Below, piece by piece: positions 1-7,096 of a stretch of 8,345 nt of DNA. Within the stretch, counting starts at the first letter, position 1; each line of letters opens with the position of its first letter. Source of the DNA: an uncultured Gammaproteobacteria bacterium (GTDB taxonomy: Bacteria > Pseudomonadota > Gammaproteobacteria > SZUA-140); the NCBI GenBank assembly GCA_945787585.1, contig CALZIG010000210.1, positions 1 through 8,345 on the forward strand. The letters are read 5' to 3'. The position numbers and the translations under genes are program-made. Under the pieces are notes generated by a model, which was not told the origin of the DNA, ran no database searches, and saw only the letters and a list, made by a program, of their open reading frames with translations.

Positions 1-9
1 GGATGAGTA

Positions 10-363
10 ATGGCGACAAAACGTTCTGCAACCAAGAAGAAGGTGGCGGCAAAGAAGAAGCCTGCTGTCAAAAAGAAAGCTGTAACCAAGAAAAAAGCTG
101 TAACGAAGAAAAAAGTAGCGCCTAAGAAAAAAGCGGCTACTAAAAAGAAAGCTGCTACGAAGAAGAAGGCAGTTAAGAAAAAAGTAGCCACTAAGAAGAA
201 AGCGGCTACTAAAAAGAAGGCTGCTACGAAGAAAAAGGCAGTTAAGAAAAAAGTCGTGAAGAAGAAAGCGGCTAAGAAAAAAGTAGCCACTAAGAAGAAA
301 GCGGCTACTAAAAAGAAAGCGGCGCCCAAGAAGAAAAAGGCAGCAGCTAGAAAAAAGAAGTAG
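10..363 (+). CDS. Lysine/alanine-rich histone H1-like protein
   Basis: The 117-residue product uses only eight residue types (M, A, T, K, R, S, V, P). I count 59 lysines, no acidic and no aromatic residue. After a short start (MATKRSATKKK) it repeats units of the form AATKKK, VATKKK or AVKKK, giving a lysine triplet every five or six residues, and ends in RKKK. Such chains resemble the C-terminal tails of histone H1, AlgP of Pseudomonas and chlamydial Hc2, so binding to DNA or another polyanion and a nucleoid role are likely; this is inference from composition. The chain is probably disordered, with no signal peptide or membrane segment. The ATG at 10 follows a purine-rich GGATGAG at 1-7, cut by the window edge, so the ribosome site and promoter cannot be judged fully. 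The gene is isolated on its strand and is followed by a hairpin terminator. Low sequence complexity makes any closer family assignment unsafe. Confidence 0.85.
   Translation: MATKRSATKKKVAAKKKPAVKKKAVTKKKAVTKKKVAPKKKAATKKKAATKKKAVKKKVATKKKAATKKKAATKKKAVKKKVVKKKAAKKKVATKKKAATKKKAAPKKKKAAARKKK
122..317 (+). repeat. Internal near-exact DNA repeats within the lysine-rich gene
   Basis: Bases 122-185 and 191-254 are copies offset by 69 bp, identical at 61 of 64 positions (differences at 129, 150 and 165). Bases 174-218 recur exactly as 273-317, a 45-base match at an offset of 99 bp. Both offsets are multiples of three, so a copy gained or lost by slippage would keep the frame and change the protein by 23 or 33 residues. 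The synonymous sites match too, so the identity is not explained by protein-level constraint alone and suggests recent duplication. Confidence 0.85.
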
Positions 364-423
364 CAATAAGGGGTGAAGTGCGTCAGCTTGATTTATTTTA
401 GCTGTCAGTAACCCCTATGTGTT

Positions 424-457
424 AGCAAAAGGCCCATTAATGGGCCTTTTGCTTTTT
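424..457 (+). terminator. Rho-independent terminator, near-symmetric (likely bidirectional)
   Basis: A perfect inverted repeat of 15 bases per arm, AGCAAAAGGCCCATT at 424-438 against 439-453, is followed by T453-T457. The GC core GGCCC/GGGCC is flanked by AAAA on the left and TTTT on the right, so a transcript from either strand has a GC stem followed by U residues. It sits between the end of the lysine-rich gene (363) and the end of ilvA (481), which converge on it, and probably ends both. The T run is better on the plus strand. Confidence 0.85.
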
Positions 458-480
458 ATAATGATTAAAAAATCAATGAC

Positions 481-2019
481 TTATGGTGGATTTGATTCTT
501 TCCCTAAAAAGAGTCGATAGGCTGGATTATCATCCTCTTTCCAGTAGTCATAGCCCAGGCTATCAAAATATTCCATTAATTTGAGGTGCTCGCTGGCGTG
601 TGCTTGCAGCCCCACAAGTACACGTCCGTAAGCAGCGCCGTGATTGCGGTAATGGAACAGGCTGATGTTCCAGTGTTGGCCAATATGCGTCAGAAACTTC
701 AGTAATGCGCCCGGTCGTTCAGGAAACTGGAAGCGAAACAGCACTTCATCATTGATTGATTCAGCGTGACCGCCAACCATATGACGAATGTGCATCTTGG
801 CTGTTTCATTGTCAGTGATGTCAGTGACATCGTAATCACCGTGAGTGAGTCGATCAATCAATGCATTTTTCTCTTTTGCACCGCGAGAAAGTTCGATGCC
901 GACAAAAATATGCGCGTTACGCTCATCTGCATAACGATAATTGAACTCAGTGATGCTCCGTTTGCCAATGAGTTCACAAAATTTCAGAAAACTACCGGCC
1001 TGTTCCGGAATGGTGACGGCGAAGAGTGCCTCGCGTTGCTCGCCGACTTCTGCGCGCTCTGCAACATGACGCAGGCGATCAAAATTGATGTTGGCACCGC
1101 TATCGATCGCCACCAGCTGCTGGTCATGCGCCTTTTCGCGAGCAACATACTTTTTGAGGCCTGCAACCGCGAGTGCCCCGGCGGGTTCTGCGATTGAGCG
1201 GGTATCATCAAAAATATCCTTAATACCCGCGCAGATTTCATCTGTAGTGACCAGTATGATTTCATCAACATAGTGTTGAGCGACGCGAAAGGGCTCTGCG
1301 CCGACTTGTCGAACCGCGACACCATCAGCAAAGATGCCGACTTGATCGAGCACAACTCGATCATTTTTTGCCAGCGCATGGTGCATGCTGGGTGCGTCTT
1401 CAGGTTCGACGCCAATGACTCTTGTCGTGGGTGATTTGGCCTTAAAATAGGCAGCAACACCGGCAATAAGCCCGCCGCCGCCCACCGGGACAAAGATCGC
1501 ATCGATTGGCCTGGTGGTCTGCTGCAATATTTCCATTGCCACAGTGCCCTGGCCCGCAATCACATCCTCATCATCAAAGGGGTGCACAAAGGTCATGTGA
1601 CGTTCGCTGGCTAACTGGTGGGCATGCTCGTACGCTTCATCGTAGGTATCACCATGTAAAATGATCTGCGCCCCATTCTCGCGCACTGAGTTGACCTTGA
1701 TCGCCGGTGTCGTTGTTGGCATCACAATCAGCGCCTCGATTCCTTTCTTTTGCGCAGCCAGCGCAAGTCCCTGAGCGTGATTGCCGGCTGAAGCGGTGAT
1801 GACCCCTTTCTGTAGGCGATCCTGCGGCAGCGACGCGAGCTTATTATAGGCACCGCGCAATTTAAAGGAAAAAACGGGTTGCAGGTCTTCTCGTTTTAAT
1901 AAAATTTCATTGTGGAGTCGTTTGGATAGCGCCGGCATAGCGTCTAGCGGCGTTTTGATCGCAACGTCATACACTGAGGAGTTTTCAATCTTTTCTACGT
2001 ATTTATTTAGCATGGCCAT
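481..2019 (-). CDS. ilvA: Threonine ammonia-lyase, biosynthetic (threonine deaminase)
   Basis: This PLP enzyme converts L-threonine to 2-oxobutanoate and ammonia, the first committed step to isoleucine. The 512 residues match the long allosteric form (E. coli IlvA is 514). The catalytic domain spans about 1-325: SFKLRGA at 51-57 carries the PLP lysine K53, SAGNHAQG is at 77-84, the phosphate-binding glycine loop GGGGL at 180-184, and SGAN at 307-310. Two ACT-like regulatory domains follow, opening at about 331 (LFAVTIPEQAGSFLKF) and 426 (VLFRFQFPERPGALLKF). In the family these bind isoleucine as inhibitor and valine as antagonist. The start is uncertain between ATG at 2019 and ATG at 2013, two codons downstream; neither has a good Shine-Dalgarno sequence. 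It is divergent from rpiA with 117 bases between. A TTGACA on the minus strand (2060-2065) could be a -35 box, but I see no good -10 at the right distance. I see no leader peptide or attenuator. Confidence 0.97.
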   Translation of the reverse strand: MAMLNKYVEKIENSSVYDVAIKTPLDAMPALSKRLHNEILLKREDLQPVFSFKLRGAYNKLASLPQDRLQKGVITASAGNHAQGLALAAQKKGIEALIVMPTTTPAIKVNSVRENGAQIILHGDTYDEAYEHAHQLASERHMTFVHPFDDEDVIAGQGTVAMEILQQTTRPIDAIFVPVGGGGLIAGVAAYFKAKSPTTRVIGVEPEDAPSMHHALAKNDRVVLDQVGIFADGVAVRQVGAEPFRVAQHYVDEIILVTTDEICAGIKDIFDDTRSIAEPAGALAVAGLKKYVAREKAHDQQLVAIDSGANINFDRLRHVAERAEVGEQREALFAVTIPEQAGSFLKFCELIGKRSITEFNYRYADERNAHIFVGIELSRGAKEKNALIDRLTHGDYDVTDITDNETAKMHIRHMVGGHAESINDEVLFRFQFPERPGALLKFLTHIGQHWNISLFHYRNHGAAYGRVLVGLQAHASEHLKLMEYFDSLGYDYWKEDDNPAYRLFLGKESNPP

Positions 2020-2078
2020 ACGTTATCAGTTCAACCTTGATTTTCCTACCGAAATTCGTTGTCAAACGAGCACAAATC

Positions 2079-2107
2079 ATGACATTCAAGCGCTTCACAG
2101 GTATCAT
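2079..2107 (+). promoter_or_regulatory. Sigma-70-type promoter of rpiA
   Basis: ATGACA at 2079-2084 (five of six to TTGACA) is separated by 17 bases from TATCAT at 2102-2107 (five of six to TATAAT). Transcription would begin near 2114, leaving a leader of about 22 bases before the rpiA start at 2137. The match is by eye only. Confidence 0.55.
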
Positions 2108-2124
2108 TTCAGGCATCAAATGAT
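2103..2124. promoter_or_regulatory. Perfect dyad over the rpiA -10 box (possible operator)
   Basis: ATCATTT at 2103-2109 and AAATGAT at 2118-2124 form a perfect 7-bp inverted repeat around an 8-base centre. It overlaps the proposed -10 box and start site of rpiA and ends one base before the Shine-Dalgarno sequence. With transcription starting near 2114, the RNA would contain only the right arm, so a protein-binding site is more plausible than an RNA hairpin. No regulator is identified. Confidence 0.3.
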
Positions 2125-2129
2125 GGGAG
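2125..2129 (+). promoter_or_regulatory. Shine-Dalgarno sequence that decides the rpiA start
   Basis: GGGAG at 2125-2129 lies 1 base before the ATG at 2131 but 7 bases before the ATG at 2137. Only the second spacing is workable, which supports starting rpiA at 2137. Confidence 0.75.
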
Positions 2130-2136
2130 TATGGAA

Positions 2137-2793
2137 ATGACACAAGATGAAATGAAGAAGATGGTGGCTCACGCGGCGCTGGAGTATGTGGAAGCGGGTG
2201 CAATTATCGGTGTTGGCACGGGTTCGACCGCCAATCATTTCATTGATGCCCTGGCGGGTATCAAGCATAAAATCGATGGTGCCGTGGCGAGTTCAGAGGC
2301 AACGGCTGCGCGTCTCAAAGGTCATGGTATTGCAGTATTCGAGCTGAACGAGGTGAATGATATCCCCGTTTATGTTGATGGCGCGGATGAATCGAATAAG
2401 TACCTGCACCTGATTAAAGGTGGTGGTGGCGCGTTGACACGTGAAAAAATCATCGCTGCGGCGAGTGACAAGTTTGTCTGCGTTGCCGATGGTAGCAAGA
2501 TGGTCGATATTCTCGGCACCTTCCCGTTGCCGGTTGAGGTGATTCCGATGGCACGCAGCTATGTGGCGCGCGAGATCGTTAAAATGGGTGGTCAGCCAGT
2601 GTTGCGAGAAGGCTTTATCACCGATAACGGGAATCAGATCCTGGATGTGAAAAACCTCTCGATCATGGAGCCGGTTAAGCTTGAAGAGGCCCTGAATAAT
2701 ATCGTCGGCGTAGTGACGAACGGGCTGTTTGCGATTCGTCCAGCCGATGTGTTGCTGCTGGGTACCGAAGAGGGTGTGAAGGTCATTACCTGA
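2137..2793 (+). CDS. rpiA: Ribose-5-phosphate isomerase A
   Basis: This cytoplasmic enzyme interconverts ribose 5-phosphate and ribulose 5-phosphate in the non-oxidative pentose phosphate pathway. I start it at ATG 2137, not the in-frame ATG at 2131, giving 218 residues beginning MTQDEMKK, close to the E. coli start (219 residues). With this numbering the known active-site residues fall at the E. coli positions: D81 and D84 in YVDGADES, K94 in LIKGGGGAL, and E103 in TREKI. The phosphate-binding loop [11 protein letters not shown] is at 25-35, SSEAT at 52-56 and VADGSK at 116-121. All key residues are present and the gene looks intact. It is read from its own promoter, divergent from ilvA, and probably co-transcribed with the small membrane protein gene 23 bases downstream. 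Confidence 0.97.
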   Translation: MTQDEMKKMVAHAALEYVEAGAIIGVGTGSTANHFIDALAGIKHKIDGAVASSEATAARLKGHGIAVFELNEVNDIPVYVDGADESNKYLHLIKGGGGALTREKIIAAASDKFVCVADGSKMVDILGTFPLPVEVIPMARSYVAREIVKMGGQPVLREGFITDNGNQILDVKNLSIMEPVKLEEALNNIVGVVTNGLFAIRPADVLLLGTEEGVKVIT

Positions 2794-2816
2794 AGGCGGA
2801 GTAATTAACACGCATC

Positions 2817-3020
2817 ATGCAGAAATTTTTGCTTATTGCGGGCGTAGTGTTGCTGATTGTCGGACTCTTATGGCCGTGGATCACTAAGCTTGGATTGGGC
2901 AGACTGCCCGGTGACATTGCCGTTGAAAAGGAAGGATTCAGTTTCTATTTTCCGCTGATGACGTCGATCATTGTCAGTATTGTATTATCACTGCTGTTCT
3001 GGCTATTTCGTAATAAATAG
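2817..3020 (+). CDS. Small two-helix membrane protein, DUF2905 family
   Basis: This is a 67-residue protein of unknown function. A hydrophobic helix at about 4-24 (FLLIAGVVLLIVGLLWPW) is followed by a short loop with GRLPGDIAVEKEGFSFYFP (28-46) and a second helix at about 47-64, ending FRNK. The two-helix form and the central GRLPGDI motif are typical of the DUF2905 family, whose usual length is about 65-70 residues. It presumably lies in the inner membrane. No upstream in-frame alternative start exists, since TAA lies at 2802-2804. The best purine-rich stretch, AAGGCGGAG at 2793-2801, is 15 bases from the ATG, longer than ideal, so translation may depend on coupling to rpiA. The gene is probably the second in an rpiA operon. 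Confidence 0.88.
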   Translation: MQKFLLIAGVVLLIVGLLWPWITKLGLGRLPGDIAVEKEGFSFYFPLMTSIIVSIVLSLLFWLFRNK

Positions 3021-3053
3021 CCAGCAGCGCGCTTCAAGTATTAACGCTGGCAA

Positions 3054-3068
3054 GTGTTAAAGTAACAC
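3054..3068. repeat. Small inverted repeat at the end of the large oxidoreductase gene
   Basis: GTGTTA (3054-3059) and TAACAC (3063-3068) flank AAG and include the stop codon of the minus-strand gene. The 36-base gap between the convergent gene ends (3021-3056) also has CCAGC at 3021-3025 facing GCTGG at 3046-3050, without a T run. Neither is a convincing intrinsic terminator. Confidence 0.3.
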
Positions 3069-6000
3069 GCGCTCAATACCGTCCTGTTTTTTGACCTTGT
3101 CGATAAAGTGCCGTTGCCATTTGTCACCAAAGTAGCGATTAACCAGCTCGACGACGATATAGCGTGGTTCCATGCCGGTCACATCACTGTAGCGCGCCAG
3201 CCCTTGCTGGCAGGCGGGGCATGAAGTCAGTAGGCGCACTTCGTCATTTTCAACCTTTGGCTTGTTGGTGAGCTGTTCAATGCCTTCGATCAGCTCTTCT
3301 TCTTTGCGGAAGCGCACCTGCGTTGCGACATCGGGACGCGATACCGCAAAAGTACCGGCCTCGCCACAGCAGCGATCGGAGAGCGTGGTGTCGCCATTCA
3401 GCAGTGTACTCGTTACTTTCAGTGGTGAGTGGTGCTTCATCGGTGTATGACAAGGGTCGTGATAGAGGTACTGCACCCCTTCGACGCCCTCGACTGAAAT
3501 TCCCTTCTCCATCAGAAACTCGTGGATGTCCATCAGGCGACAGCCGGGGAAGATTTTCTCAAATTCATATTTCAGTAACTGGTCCATGCAGGTGCCGCAG
3601 GAGACCACCACCGTTTTGATGTCGAGATAATTCAGCGTATTGGCAACACGATGGAACAGCACGCGATTATCGGTGGTAATCTGCTTCCCCTTCGCCTCAT
3701 CACCGGATGAGGTCTGCGGATAACCGCAACAGAGATAGCCCGGCGGTAATACCGTCTGCACACCGCTCTCATAGAGCATCGCGAGGGTGGCCATGCCGAC
3801 TTCGCTGAAGAGTCTTTCTGAGCCACAGCCGGGAAAATAAAAGACCGCCTCGGTATTTTCATCCGTTTTATCTGGATCACGCAGGATCGGAATCGCCTTT
3901 TCATCTTCGACCCCGAGCAGCGCGCGCGTGGTCTGATTGGGGATATCTTTGGGCAGCGGTTTTTTCATGAAGTGAATCACCTGCGCCGGTATCGAAGGTT
4001 TACCCGTGGTTGATGTGGGGCGTGCGTCCGGCGCCGGTTTCGGCGACAACGCCTTCAGCATACGATAACCAAGGCGTTGCCCCGCATAGCCCCACTGTAA
4101 CATCACGGTGCGCATGATCTTAATGGAGGCCGCGCTGGTGATGTTGAGGAATGCCATCGCCAGACGCGGGCCAGGGCTGAGGCGAAACGGCTGGCGTGAC
4201 TTCAAAATGGTTCGCATGCGAATCGACACTTCACCGAAATCGATATTGACCGGGCACACCGGCAGGCAGCGATGACACACGGTGCAATGGTCTGCAACAT
4301 CTTCCATCTCATCAAAATGGCGTACCGAAATGCCGCGACGTGTCTGCTCTTCATAGAGGAACGCCTCGATCATCAGGCCGGTGGCAAGAATTTTGTTGCG
4401 CGGTGAATAGAGCAGATTAGCGCGCGGTACATGCGTGGTGCAGACCGGTTTGCACTTACCGCAACGCAGACAGCTACTGATATCGTCGTTGAGCGCGCCC
4501 AGGTCGCTCTCTTCGAGTATCAGCGCTTCCTGTTGCAGTAATCGCAAAGAGGGCGTGTAGGCCTTCTCAAGGCCGGAGCCAGCCAGTAGCTTGCCGCGAT
4601 TGAAAAAACCGTTGGGATCGATGCGCTGTTTATACTGCGCAAAGGCGTCGATGCTGCGTTCATCCATGTACTGCATTTTGGTGAGGCCGATGCCATGCTC
4701 ACCGGAGATAACCCCGCCAAGCGTTTTGGTGATTTCCATGACGTGATCGACGATATGTTCCGCTGCGCGCATCATCTCATAGTCGTTGGAATTGACCGGA
4801 ATATTGGTGTGCACATTGCCGTCGCCCGCGTGCATGTGCAGCGCGACAAAGAGGCGACTGGAGCGGATCTCGCTGTGAATTTCATCGAGTCGTTTGCGTA
4901 CCGGGGCCAGCGCCTCGCCGCCAAAGATCTCTTTAAGCGGCTGTTCAATTTCACGGCGGTATGAGATACGCACATCGCGTCGTAACAGCAGCTTGAAAAG
5001 CGTGTCATTGGCGAGAATTTTTGCCGTCTCATCTGCGCTCAGTAATGTGCTTTGCGTCGTGGCGGCGTCATCCATCTGTGCGATCAGTGTCTGCCAGCGG
5101 TTGCGTATCGTCTTTAGATGGGTGCAGGCGGCATCACGTTTTTTCAGAATAATTGCATCACCTTCTTCGCTCGCCTCAAACTGATCAGAAAACGGCATGG
5201 CGGCGAGTCCATGCTCGAGAAAGTGAATCACAGCATCGATCATGCGCAGCTTATTGTCGGTCGACTGCTCGATGTTGATGCGCTCGATGTGCTCGTTGTA
5301 GATCGCAAGGTTCTCGAGCGGAATCACCACATCTTCATTGATCTTGAAGGCGTTGGTATGGGCAGCGATGGCGGCCGTGCGCCCGCGATCGGTCCAGAAA
5401 CGGCGTCGCGCCTCGGGGGTGACGGCGATAAAACTCTCGGCATCGCGTTGATTGGCGATGTTGGCGATGGCGGCAGCGGCACGCGCCACTTCATCGTCAT
5501 CATTACCGGCAACATCGATCAGCAGCAGCATCTTGGGCAGTTCAGAGCGCAGCGCCTTGGTGGAGTAACCGACGGCGCGCAGATAGCGCTCATCGAGATG
5601 TTCCATCCCGGCGAGCAGTGTCTCTGTCTGCTGTTCGACGTGGTCTTTGATCGCGACAATCGCCGACACCGCTGGGTTCAGGTCTGTGCCAAAAAACTCC
5701 AGGCAGATGGTGCGGGTAAATTTTGGCTGTTCGTGCAGAATAAAGACGGCGGAGGTGATGAAGCCATCGCAACCTTCTTTCTGAATACCCGGCAGGCCAC
5801 CGAGGAATTTGTCGGTAACATCCTTGCCAAGGCCTTGTCGACGAAACGCCTGACCGGGAAAGAGCAGGGTTTCTGACGGCTTAGTGGGCGTTTCGCCATC
5901 TGCGCCGAAATAATTCACGCGAAACTCGACCTTGGCCTGATCGTGAATCTTGCCCAGATTGTGATTGATGCGTTCCACTTCGAGCCACTGGGCGTCGGCT

Positions 6001-6920
6001 GTTACCATGCGCCACGACACCAGATTATCGAGCGTCGTGCCCCACAGTACCGCTTTCTTGCCGCCAGCATTCATCGCGACATTACCACCAATGGTGGAGG
6101 CGTCCTGCGAGGTGGGATCGACCGCGAAGACGTAGCACTGTGATTCGGCGCGTTCAGCGACACGGCGCGTCACCACGCCGCATTCGGCACGCACGGTCGC
6201 GACGGGTTCACTGACACCTTCGAGCGTGCGCTGTTTTACCCGCCCAAGCCCTTCCAGTTTTTCAGTATTGATGACTGCTGTCTCAGCAATCAATGGTACG
6301 GCGCCACCGGTGTAGCCGGTACCCCCGCCACGCGGAATGATGGTCAGGTTCAGGTCAATGCAGGCCTCAACCAGCGCACGAACCTCGCCTTCAGTATCGG
6401 GTGTCAGCACCACAAAGGGGAGTTCAACGCGCCAGTCGGTCGCGTCGGTGACGTGTGAAACGCGCGCGATGGCGGTGAAATCGATGTTATCGGCGCGGGT
6501 CACCTTTAACAGGCGTGCTTTGGCTGCACTGCGTAGTATCTTCTGCTGCGGCAGCCAGGCCTCGAATTGATCGACCGCACGACGCGTGGCGTCCAGCAGG
6601 CTGAGTGCGGTTTCGTTATTGTCTGCGCGGTCGATGGTTTGATCGAGGCGGTGGCGCAGCGCGTTGACCAGCGCCTTCCAGCGCTTGGTGCTATTGATCA
6701 GATCGTCCTGAATATAAGGATTGCGCGTCACTACCCACATATCGCCCAGCACCTCAAACAGCATCCGTGCCGAACGCCCGGTGCGACGTGTACCGCGCAG
6801 CTTATTGAGTTGTTGCCAGCACGCTTCACCGAGAAAGCGAATGACAATCTCGCGGTCGGAAAATGAGGTGTAGTTATAGGGGATTTCGCGAATCCGCGAT
6901 GTGGTCGTGGTTTGTTCCAT
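3057..6920 (-). CDS. DUF3683/FAD-linked oxidase/4Fe-4S/CCG fusion, probable 2-hydroxyacid dehydrogenase
   Basis: One 1287-residue chain joins a flavin dehydrogenase to an iron-sulfur electron-transfer subunit. About 1-125 fits DUF3683 ([20 protein letters not shown]). An FAD-binding PCMH-type domain follows at about 160-400, with [12 protein letters not shown] at 196-207 and [12 protein letters not shown] at 276-287. The FAD-oxidase C domain is at about 405-780, with [12 protein letters not shown] at 695-706 and [14 protein letters not shown] at 738-751. Eight ferredoxin cysteines (C817, C820, C823, C827; C879, C882, C885, C889) can hold two 4Fe-4S clusters. Two CCG domains follow, with C1032, CCG 1064-1066, C1108/C1111 and C1157, CCG 1184-1186, C1234/C1237. 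No signal peptide or clear membrane helix is seen. The plan resembles a fusion of GlcD with GlcF, or E. coli YdiJ (about 1018 residues) plus the extra N-terminus. By family it should oxidise a D-2-hydroxyacid (lactate, glycolate or 2-hydroxyglutarate are candidates) and pass electrons to quinone or another carrier. The ATG at 6920 has an in-frame TAA just upstream (6933-6935) and only a weak ribosome site. Confidence 0.93.
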   Translation of the reverse strand: MEQTTTTSRIREIPYNYTSFSDREIVIRFLGEACWQQLNKLRGTRRTGRSARMLFEVLGDMWVVTRNPYIQDDLINSTKRWKALVNALRHRLDQTIDRADNNETALSLLDATRRAVDQFEAWLPQQKILRSAAKARLLKVTRADNIDFTAIARVSHVTDATDWRVELPFVVLTPDTEGEVRALVEACIDLNLTIIPRGGGTGYTGGAVPLIAETAVINTEKLEGLGRVKQRTLEGVSEPVATVRAECGVVTRRVAERAESQCYVFAVDPTSQDASTIGGNVAMNAGGKKAVLWGTTLDNLVSWRMVTADAQWLEVERINHNLGKIHDQAKVEFRVNYFGADGETPTKPSETLLFPGQAFRRQGLGKDVTDKFLGGLPGIQKEGCDGFITSAVFILHEQPKFTRTICLEFFGTDLNPAVSAIVAIKDHVEQQTETLLAGMEHLDERYLRAVGYSTKALRSELPKMLLLIDVAGNDDDEVARAAAAIANIANQRDAESFIAVTPEARRRFWTDRGRTAAIAAHTNAFKINEDVVIPLENLAIYNEHIERINIEQSTDNKLRMIDAVIHFLEHGLAAMPFSDQFEASEEGDAIILKKRDAACTHLKTIRNRWQTLIAQMDDAATTQSTLLSADETAKILANDTLFKLLLRRDVRISYRREIEQPLKEIFGGEALAPVRKRLDEIHSEIRSSRLFVALHMHAGDGNVHTNIPVNSNDYEMMRAAEHIVDHVMEITKTLGGVISGEHGIGLTKMQYMDERSIDAFAQYKQRIDPNGFFNRGKLLAGSGLEKAYTPSLRLLQQEALILEESDLGALNDDISSCLRCGKCKPVCTTHVPRANLLYSPRNKILATGLMIEAFLYEEQTRRGISVRHFDEMEDVADHCTVCHRCLPVCPVNIDFGEVSIRMRTILKSRQPFRLSPGPRLAMAFLNITSAASIKIMRTVMLQWGYAGQRLGYRMLKALSPKPAPDARPTSTTGKPSIPAQVIHFMKKPLPKDIPNQTTRALLGVEDEKAIPILRDPDKTDENTEAVFYFPGCGSERLFSEVGMATLAMLYESGVQTVLPPGYLCCGYPQTSSGDEAKGKQITTDNRVLFHRVANTLNYLDIKTVVVSCGTCMDQLLKYEFEKIFPGCRLMDIHEFLMEKGISVEGVEGVQYLYHDPCHTPMKHHSPLKVTSTLLNGDTTLSDRCCGEAGTFAVSRPDVATQVRFRKEEELIEGIEQLTNKPKVENDEVRLLTSCPACQQGLARYSDVTGMEPRYIVVELVNRYFGDKWQRHFIDKVKKQDGIERVLL

Positions 6921-7096
6921 TCTCTGTATGATTTATAAAGATTTATTGTTGACAGCCGATGATATTTTCAATGGCATCTGAGCCGATAGTTTAACACGCA
7001 TCAATCTCACTGAGACAGTAAATACATGGATGATATAAACCGCAATCGCGATACAAAAACCCTATAAATTAACAAGATTACATTCCATGGACGAAA
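6921..7096. promoter_or_regulatory. Divergent intergenic control region
   Basis: This AT-rich gap must carry both divergent starts. For the plus-strand gene, GAGACA at 7012-7017, 16 bases, then TATAAA at 7034-7039 is a possible promoter; a second TATAAA lies at 7063-7068 without a good -35. For the minus-strand gene, TTGAAA (6966-6971), 18 bases, then AATAAA (6942-6947) is possible. TCTCA/TGAGA around 7010 is a short palindrome beside the plus-strand -35. AGCCGAT occurs twice (6954-6960 and 6981-6987), 27 bp apart. All assignments are by eye and weak. Confidence 0.35.

Noticed and set aside
10..363. The lysine-rich frame as a non-coding low-complexity repeat
   Set aside because: It has a start, a purine-rich upstream site, a clean stop, varied lysine codons, perfect frame retention through the repeats and a terminator downstream, all of which favour a real gene.
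984..1559. A 191-codon open frame on the minus strand inside ilvA
   Set aside because: It is an out-of-frame shadow of ilvA on the same strand, with no domain-like sequence.
2060..2065. TTGACA on the minus strand as the ilvA -35 box
   Set aside because: No acceptable -10 follows at 15-18 bases, so I did not call a promoter, only noted it under ilvA.
2293..2811. A 172-codon minus-strand frame opposite rpiA
   Set aside because: It is antisense to a clear rpiA with all active-site residues; composition and lack of motifs mark it as a shadow.
5118..5876. A 252-codon open frame on the plus strand opposite the dehydrogenase
   Set aside because: It is fully antisense to a gene with intact conserved motifs and shows no recognisable domain. 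Long antisense frames are common opposite GC-rich coding sequence.
2805..7003. Exact 13-base word TTAACACGCATCA at 2805-2817 and 6991-7003
   Set aside because: One such match is roughly what chance gives among all pairs of positions in a window this size; the two contexts share nothing else.
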